Of a DNA stretch of 64,000 nt, positions 58,476-64,000 are shown in pieces. The notes beneath the pieces were generated by a model, which was given only the letters and a program-made list of their open reading frames with translations, was not told where the DNA came from and searched no databases. The first letter of the stretch is position 1; each line of letters opens with the position of its first letter. The stretch comes from Amia ocellicauda (lineage: Eukaryota > Chordata > Actinopteri > Amiiformes > Amiidae): contig NC_089867.1 in assembly GCF_036373705.1 (NCBI RefSeq), positions 25,167,823 to 25,231,822 of the forward strand, read 5' to 3'. Made by a program: the position numbers and the translations under genes.

Positions 58476-61094
58476 CAAACACTGCTGGTTCCCTTTTTGG
58501 TTTTCCACCATATCAGAATGTCAACTAGAATTAAAGCTATTGGCCATATTACTGAAATACAAACAGATGAAATGAGAGAGAACATGGGATGTGTAACATG
58601 GGAAAAGATGCACTACAGCATAAGGAGAAGAAATGTTGCCTGTTTCAGAAATCCCTCTCTCTGACTGCTGACAGATGCCTAGATGGTTATTATATTGTGT
58701 TCAATGAAAGTGTAGCAATAGCAGAATATTTAGTTTCTGTGTTAATGACATTACTTAGTGGGCAAACTTTACAAAGAACTGCCATAATGTATAATAATTT
58801 TCCTTCACTGGGGGAGAGAGTATCAGTGGGAGGGTGTTTGTGTTGCATGGAAATTATAACAAAGATTATGGGATTACTGTCAGGTGTGTGACAGCTAGAT
58901 ATGAAAGCTACAGTGGCTGATTATGATTAGACCATACACAAATGCAAATACTTCTCTGGATAGGTGACCACTCTTAAAGTCAACCTATCACACAACAGTG
59001 CTTTAGTTTGTCCGATAACCTCAAGTACACTTCTAGTTATTCAGAACGGTTTCGTTTTAAATTAGTTTGACAGTTTCATGCCATTTTCATGGTGAATTAA
59101 ATCTATTTGTGTTAACCAAGGTCGGGTCAAATCAAAAATCCAAATGTTTTAATCTTTTTAAAACTTATTTTGTTAACTAAAAGAATGGGGTTTGCATTTC
59201 ACTTGTTTTCGTCAGTGGTGGCTGAGAAAACAAGTGACATGCAAACATACTTCACTGCCTCCCACACCAGAGCCACAAGGATACCGAACACAGGCCGAGG
59301 GGCTTCAGTCTAGATGTGGTTTCCACACAGGAAGCAGGTTTCATACAAGAACTGTGCAGAGCTATGAGCATATGTGTGATTTTAGATATGTAGCTTTTTA
59401 ACCATCTATACATACAAGTATATATATTTCAGATTTCAAAAGGCCGGCAGTGAACTGCATCAAATAAAGTTATACATATGTAGGCTATATTTTATACTCA
59501 ATGATAAATTATAAAGTCTCTGCTTAGGAAGTGGGCCCATGAACCCCGTACACCTAGATGGTTACCATGAAAAGATGAAAACAATATTTCTCAATTCAAA
59601 TAATTTAAATACTTTTTTAAATGTTATTTTTCTACTATATAACTGATAGAAATAAACAGGCTTCATATACGTTTTTATTTATGCTCCATAAAAATCAAGT
59701 CAAAATTACTTATAGAATGTTCCTCATATCATATCATATCATATTAAGTCAAGAGACAAATGTTCTTGTCTGAGCAAGTTAGCATCTTGTGTGTCCTTTT
59801 TATAGAAAAATGCCATGTTATATTATTTTACATTTAAAAATGTAAAAGTGGACAAGGTGATTTTAAGGTCTACAGCAGTTTTGACTTTTGTTTCGATAGG
59901 GAAACAGCACTTATTATTTTATATATGAATATTGTAGCGACTAGCAAACCTTACCATCAGCTAATCCTGCTGGCAGAGAATACTGGACCACAAAATGAAA
60001 AGTTAATCCCCAATTTCTAAAAGCCAAACATGTCTATTCAGTTATTTGAAAATTTTCAGGGAGGATATCTGGTTTTGTTATATTACATTGACTTAAAATT
60101 GATTTTGTCCATGTATATTCCAATGTTGTATTCTCTATCTTTTTATTAGAATTTGAAAGCTGTCTATTTTCATTTCTGTTGTAAACAAGTACTGAGATAA
60201 AACATTTGTTGTAAATGTTGTTTAGCAGTTCATGTTTCCTTGTGTCCCACTAACCAGCTATACCACCCACACTGTCTTATCACTGCTCCATCAGTACTGA
60301 GTTCAATAGGAATATGATGCATTAGGGCATCTACTAATAATGAGTCTGTACTATGGGTGTGCTCCCTGTGTGTCATTCTGCCCCCTTCACATTTAAATCT
60401 GTGGCGGCACCCCTGATGACTGATGGAGTTTGGAAGATCTCTGATTGCAGAAACAATCTACATTATTTGGAATAGCTATTTTGTAGAGTTGTCTGATTTT
60501 CTTATTATTTCTTATTTTAATGATTTGATGTCAAATGTTTGTAATACTAGTTATATATTAACATTTGAACTGTATTCTGTTATTGATATTTTAATCTAAT
60601 GAGGTCTGTCTATATGGAAAATAACTGGCAGAGTCCATTTAGACACCAGACAGACAGCTTACTCAAAATATGTATTAACCACATTACTCGTTCACTTCAC
60701 AACGAGTTAGCCCCCGTTATATTATTTGCTGACTGACATTTCTTACTTCTTCAAATACTAAAATGCAGTGCCTGCTGCTCCAAGACAGAGTTAATATGAC
60801 CTTTGCCACATTACTATCCTGTGCCTTTTTGACTCTGCACCCTGTACACAAAATACAGAAGTCACAATTAATGACATCATCTTGTCTGTCCAACACTGTT
60901 TGGTCTGTACAGTTACATACATGGTGTTGTTGTTCACTACATCTACTGAAATGTGTGAATTCATATCTGACAAACCATGGTCTCATCTCAGAGTTAGTTT
61001 GGCATACATGAGGCCTGGCCTTGGTATTTTATCCTGGCTCTCCCAAGGCCTTTGAAATCTTTGATCTTTTTAGTTCAACAGGATTCAGGAAAGC
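58476..61094. other. AT-rich intergenic DNA, nothing recognised
   Basis: Frames at 58589-58891 (plus) and 60717-61011 (both strands) are the longest but match no family I know and lack splice context. No RNA gene seen. Confidence 0.4.
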
Positions 61095-61240
61095 AGGACC
61101 TTCTGGGCCCTTATTCATAAAGCATCTGAGATTGATAAATCGGTCCTAAGTGAAATATACGAGAATGATGTCGGTTTGGTCCTACTTTAACTCTTAGGAG
61201 TAAAAGCTATTCATAAAGATTCTTTATATGCTCCTAGAGG
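61095..61240. repeat. MITE-like repeat (TTATTCATAAAGCATCT type)
   Basis: GGGCCCTTATTCATAAAGCA then TCTGAGATTGATAAATCGG opens the element. A second, partly inverted CTCCTAG/CTATTCATAAAGATTCTT block follows at 61207-61240. The opening is a common fish repeat end, often attributed to a Harbinger-type MITE; that assignment is from memory and weak. Confidence 0.4.
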
Positions 61241-61583
61241 TCATGAGATCATGAGGTCATGAGCGCTATGATGATGAAGAGTTATTGCGATGATATAGAT
61301 TAGACAGAAATGGAATATTGTTATATTATTGTGCTCCTCTAGAGTCTTGCTTCTGAAACCCCTGCAGCATTTGAGAGGATGCGGCGTCTTGTGAAGAGGA
61401 CATTGCTTGTCGACATCACCTGCTTTATTGCTTGGACTGTCTGACTGGCTTGTGTCATCTGATGAGACTTCTGTCTTGTGAGCGGACACTAAGCCTTTAC
61501 TCCCAGCTGGCTACTCCGGTTTTGATGAACCTGTGTTGCTTGATGACAACATGAAGCTTGGGTCGTTGCGCCTCCTTGCCTCT

Positions 61584-62794
61584 TTACACGAAGTCACTGA
61601 AAAAAGAGAATGGAGGAAAGGTGATGTGGCAAACACTCTTATACTGGGAGCCTAGAAACATCCACTTCTCTTGAAGACTGTAGGGTAACCTCTCTACGAT
61701 AGGCGCAGCACCACAGGTAGTGTCCAGATAAGTAACCTTCACATTTCGCAGAATCCATTTCCCGTAGAAGATCTCCAAGCTCTCTGTGTTATAGGATCTT
61801 TGTTCTCAATCCTGTCGAAGAGAGACTTTTCTATGACCTCTCGAGATAAGTATAACTCTTCTAGGCATTCCCAAGCCTTATCTAGGCCGATGATGGGATG
61901 ACCTACATGCACTGGTCTAATCCTCCTCACGTGCTGAGCAGACCGTTCCCTAGCCACTTTGACATGAGATATAGGTCTTCACTGGCTTCAACTGTAGCCC
62001 CTCAATGGCGTTTACATATGATGATTTCCACACCCAGTAGCTTTCTGGATGGTCGTCATTAATGAGACGGGAGTTGACAAGCTCCTGGCACACTAGGTAT
62101 CTTGCCACATTACTCATGTTGGCTTTGTCATTGAGCTGTGACTGTGGTGTGGCCTTGATAGATGAGGATGTGAATGGCTGAGCAGGGGAATGCCGGCGTG
62201 GCGCTGGTCTTGGCCTCACAGGCTGCTGTGCCATAATGCTGTTTTCATTTTTCATGTGTGAAGCTCTTGTTTCATTGTACTAGGCAGGAAGATGAAGCCT
62301 GACAGGTGTCTCGGGTCTCCATTTGTGGATGATTGGCTCTGTATGGTTCAACACCTGGAGGTGACCTTGAGCTTAGCTGAGAATGGAATTCGGTGTACTT
62401 TAGACTCGGTGATGGCTGCAGCCAATTCCCTTTGATGCTTTAGGGCTTCCAATGTGGCTTGAGCCTTTTCAATCAGACTCCTCCTCAGGTGCGGGCAGCC
62501 TCTAGCTTGGCGAGAGCTTTGACAGCAGCAATGCTTGCTGATGAATCCTTGGACCCCTTTGATGATATGGAGGCCACTTGAGACAGCTCCAATATATCTC
62601 CAGTCTTTTGCTGTTTCTCTGCCAATCATATAGTGCAGATGCCTGACCTTCATGAGGTTCAACCACCTCAACATAGTGGACCGGCTGCACCCTACACTGA
62701 GCACCCACCTGCAGTGAGGTGTACTGTATATTTCATATTGATCGGGTAACACATGGCTATATATACACAGGACATATCTGAGCAACACAAACAA
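61584..62794 (-). pseudogene. BEL/Pao-type retrotransposon gag-like remnant, broken in several frames
   Basis: Four minus-strand pieces lie in protein order. 62794-62348: a KAQATLEALKHQRELAAAI coiled-coil-like tail. 62255-61950: VARYLVCQELVNSRLINDDH followed by PESYWVWKSSYVNAIEGLQL. 61957-61739: VRRIRPVHVGHP, LDKAWECLEELY and EVIEKSLFDRIEN. 61778-61584: YLDTTCGAAPIVERLPYSLQ then EKWMFLG. These match the gag-like N-terminal polyprotein region of BEL/Pao-type elements common in fish (RYL.RREL...PE.Y..W..SF.NA; VR.IR..HV...L..AW.RL.E.Y). No protease, RT or integrase is present in the window on this strand. Confidence 0.62.
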
Positions 62795-63537
62795 GCACTT
62801 TTAATAACAGAACTGCGAGTTTGCTAAGTGCACAAAGAAATCATAATGGAAAATATCTGGCATACTTTTTGTCAATGTTAATCAGGATCATGACACAATG
62901 TCATTCACAACTGTCATTTTTGTAAACCCGATGCTCAAAATAGAAAGGAAACTAGACGTCAGCATCTGGAAATTAACACTTTTTTTGTTTAATAAATACA
63001 TGTGTTTGTAATTTGTTCAAAAATATTTTGTCAATATGCTTATTTTTGAAAATCTGGTCACTGTATCAAGTGGAAACTTTAAGAAGAATAATGTAAAATT
63101 GAATAATGTAAAAAATAATAAAGTCTACACAAACAAACCAGTTTTTAATTGGATGCATAAAGATTACACTGGCTATTAAATGTTGATTGTATTATTCAAT
63201 AAAGGTATTTTGCAGTCGACATGGTGTAATTCTTTTTACATCTAATTTAAAACTATTTTGTTTGTGTTTGTTATTTATTAAAACATTTTCCAATATTATA
63301 TCATTTTAATTTTTACCTTAAGTTCATACAAAATGTTTCCAAAGTGAAATTATAAATTTTTCAGAAGACTGGGTGAGATGTTCCGTTTGTGTGACCTGCA
63401 CATGCGCAGTAATATAGTGTTGTTTTATGATACACATATAGCATTGGTATTTTGATGAGATTGGCATCATTAGCACAGCATGTCTCACAAGCATTCACAT
63501 GTCACTACCGGCATTCTGTAGTTGACTGTTGTTAATT
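62795..63537. other. AT-rich DNA, nothing recognised
   Basis: Very AT-rich with short frames only. Confidence 0.4.
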
Positions 63538-63917
63538 TAGGTTACTTCTGTCATCTGTGATTTGTTACGCGTTACAAATCATAAACTCCTCCACAAGTGA
63601 GGAATGTAATTAAGTAAAACACCACAAAAATTTAACTGAAGACCTGCATCATGAAACTGGTACGTTAACAATTGTCTTCTCAGCACTTCTGCCCGGGGAA
63701 AGTAGATATTTTACTTTTGAGGTCGGTAGTTCAATAAAGAAAAATAAGACAATGGTTTCAAACAAATCTGAGGCTTTATTAAGCAAAAACCCCACACACA
63801 CATACACACACAACACAGGATTGCAACAATATTAACCTTTTAGGTTGTTTTTTCTTTTTGTCTGCTATATTGTTAGTATAATAACAAATCTAAAATGAAA
63901 AGTTGCATATGGAGTTA
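63538..63917 (+). repeat. Unclassified dispersed unit, copy B
   Basis: Same-orientation copy of 30101-30400. The arms TGATTTGT and ACAAATCA here enclose TACGCGTT, giving a nearly perfect 24-bp palindrome. Between the GTAGATAT block and CCTTTTAGGTTG it carries about 115 bp absent from copy A, including AATAAAG, an inverted CTTTATTA and a CA-rich stretch. Confidence 0.6.
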
Positions 63918-64000
63918 CATCCCTTCTGTAGCAATCACGGGCTTGGTTTCATTTTTTTATAAAGGTTCCTACAGATCAAGACCACCTACACAACCAACTC

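Noticed and set aside
58589..58891. 100-codon plus-strand frame near the second RNase promoter
   Set aside because: Composition is ordinary for chance frames in this AT-rich DNA and no family is recognised.
1..64000. tRNA, rRNA, CRISPR or prokaryotic operon structure
   Set aside because: No cloverleaf with A/B boxes, no regularly spaced direct repeats and no ribosome-binding-site-led tandem genes were seen. Everything supported is eukaryotic.

Overview
The window is nuclear DNA from a ray-finned fish. The genes are split by GT-AG introns, the proteins match vertebrate families (TAF10, EMP3, FAM83E, VPS4, RNase A superfamily), and the repeats are typical of fish (L2/Maui, CR1, RTE, DIRS/Ngaro, BEL/Pao, Gypsy LTRs, Harbinger, hAT, Tc1/mariner, palindromic MITEs). 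The species cannot be fixed from the sequence alone. No prokaryotic, plasmid or CRISPR-like structure was seen.

Layout, left half. Positions 1-1500 hold a minus-strand CR1-like LINE sitting in the last intron of TAF10. TAF10 (minus, 1886-3329) shows four coding exons; the fifth lies left of the window. A belt of transposon remains follows (4.2-7.0 kb: L2 tail, LTR-like element, Harbinger transposase pieces, and an LTR with a tRNA-Leu-type primer-binding site). EMP3 (plus, 11958-14603) has four coding exons that join in phase to 165 residues. FAM83E (plus, 20573-29848) follows, with a well-supported DUF1669 N-terminal half and a C-terminal tail built from small phase-2 exons. EMP3 and FAM83E are also close together on human 19q13.33, which supports both names.

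Middle. Positions 30.1-35.0 kb are almost all mobile DNA: a dispersed unit repeated at the right end of the window, a 1.8-kb L2 LINE, a solo LTR-like element, and a Gypsy RT fragment abutting an LTR. At 36.25-37.64 kb on the minus strand lie separated pieces of a VPS4-like AAA ATPase without Walker A or B exons, probably a decayed paralog.

Right half. A minus-strand gene at 42040-45216 fuses a five-bladed tachylectin-2-type beta-propeller lectin to an aerolysin/ETX-MTX2-type pore-forming module. Next to it are two paralogous secreted RNase A-superfamily genes on the same strand, 10 kb apart, each with its own upstream noncoding exon and promoter. The first (47289-47774) is open. The second (57127-57636) is interrupted by one in-frame TAA inside the family signature. 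Both appear to carry Arg where the catalytic Lys41 is expected. A sugar-binding pore former beside secreted RNases looks like a small innate-defence neighbourhood; that is inference. DIRS/Ngaro, LTR, Tc1, L2 and BEL/Pao remnants fill the rest.

The most interesting items are the lectin/pore-former fusion gene, the RNase pair with reciprocal damage (stop codon in one, lost TATA box in the other), the small symmetric exons of FAM83E, and the broken VPS4-like locus. Exon boundaries were placed by eye from splice consensus and reading phase, without transcript data.
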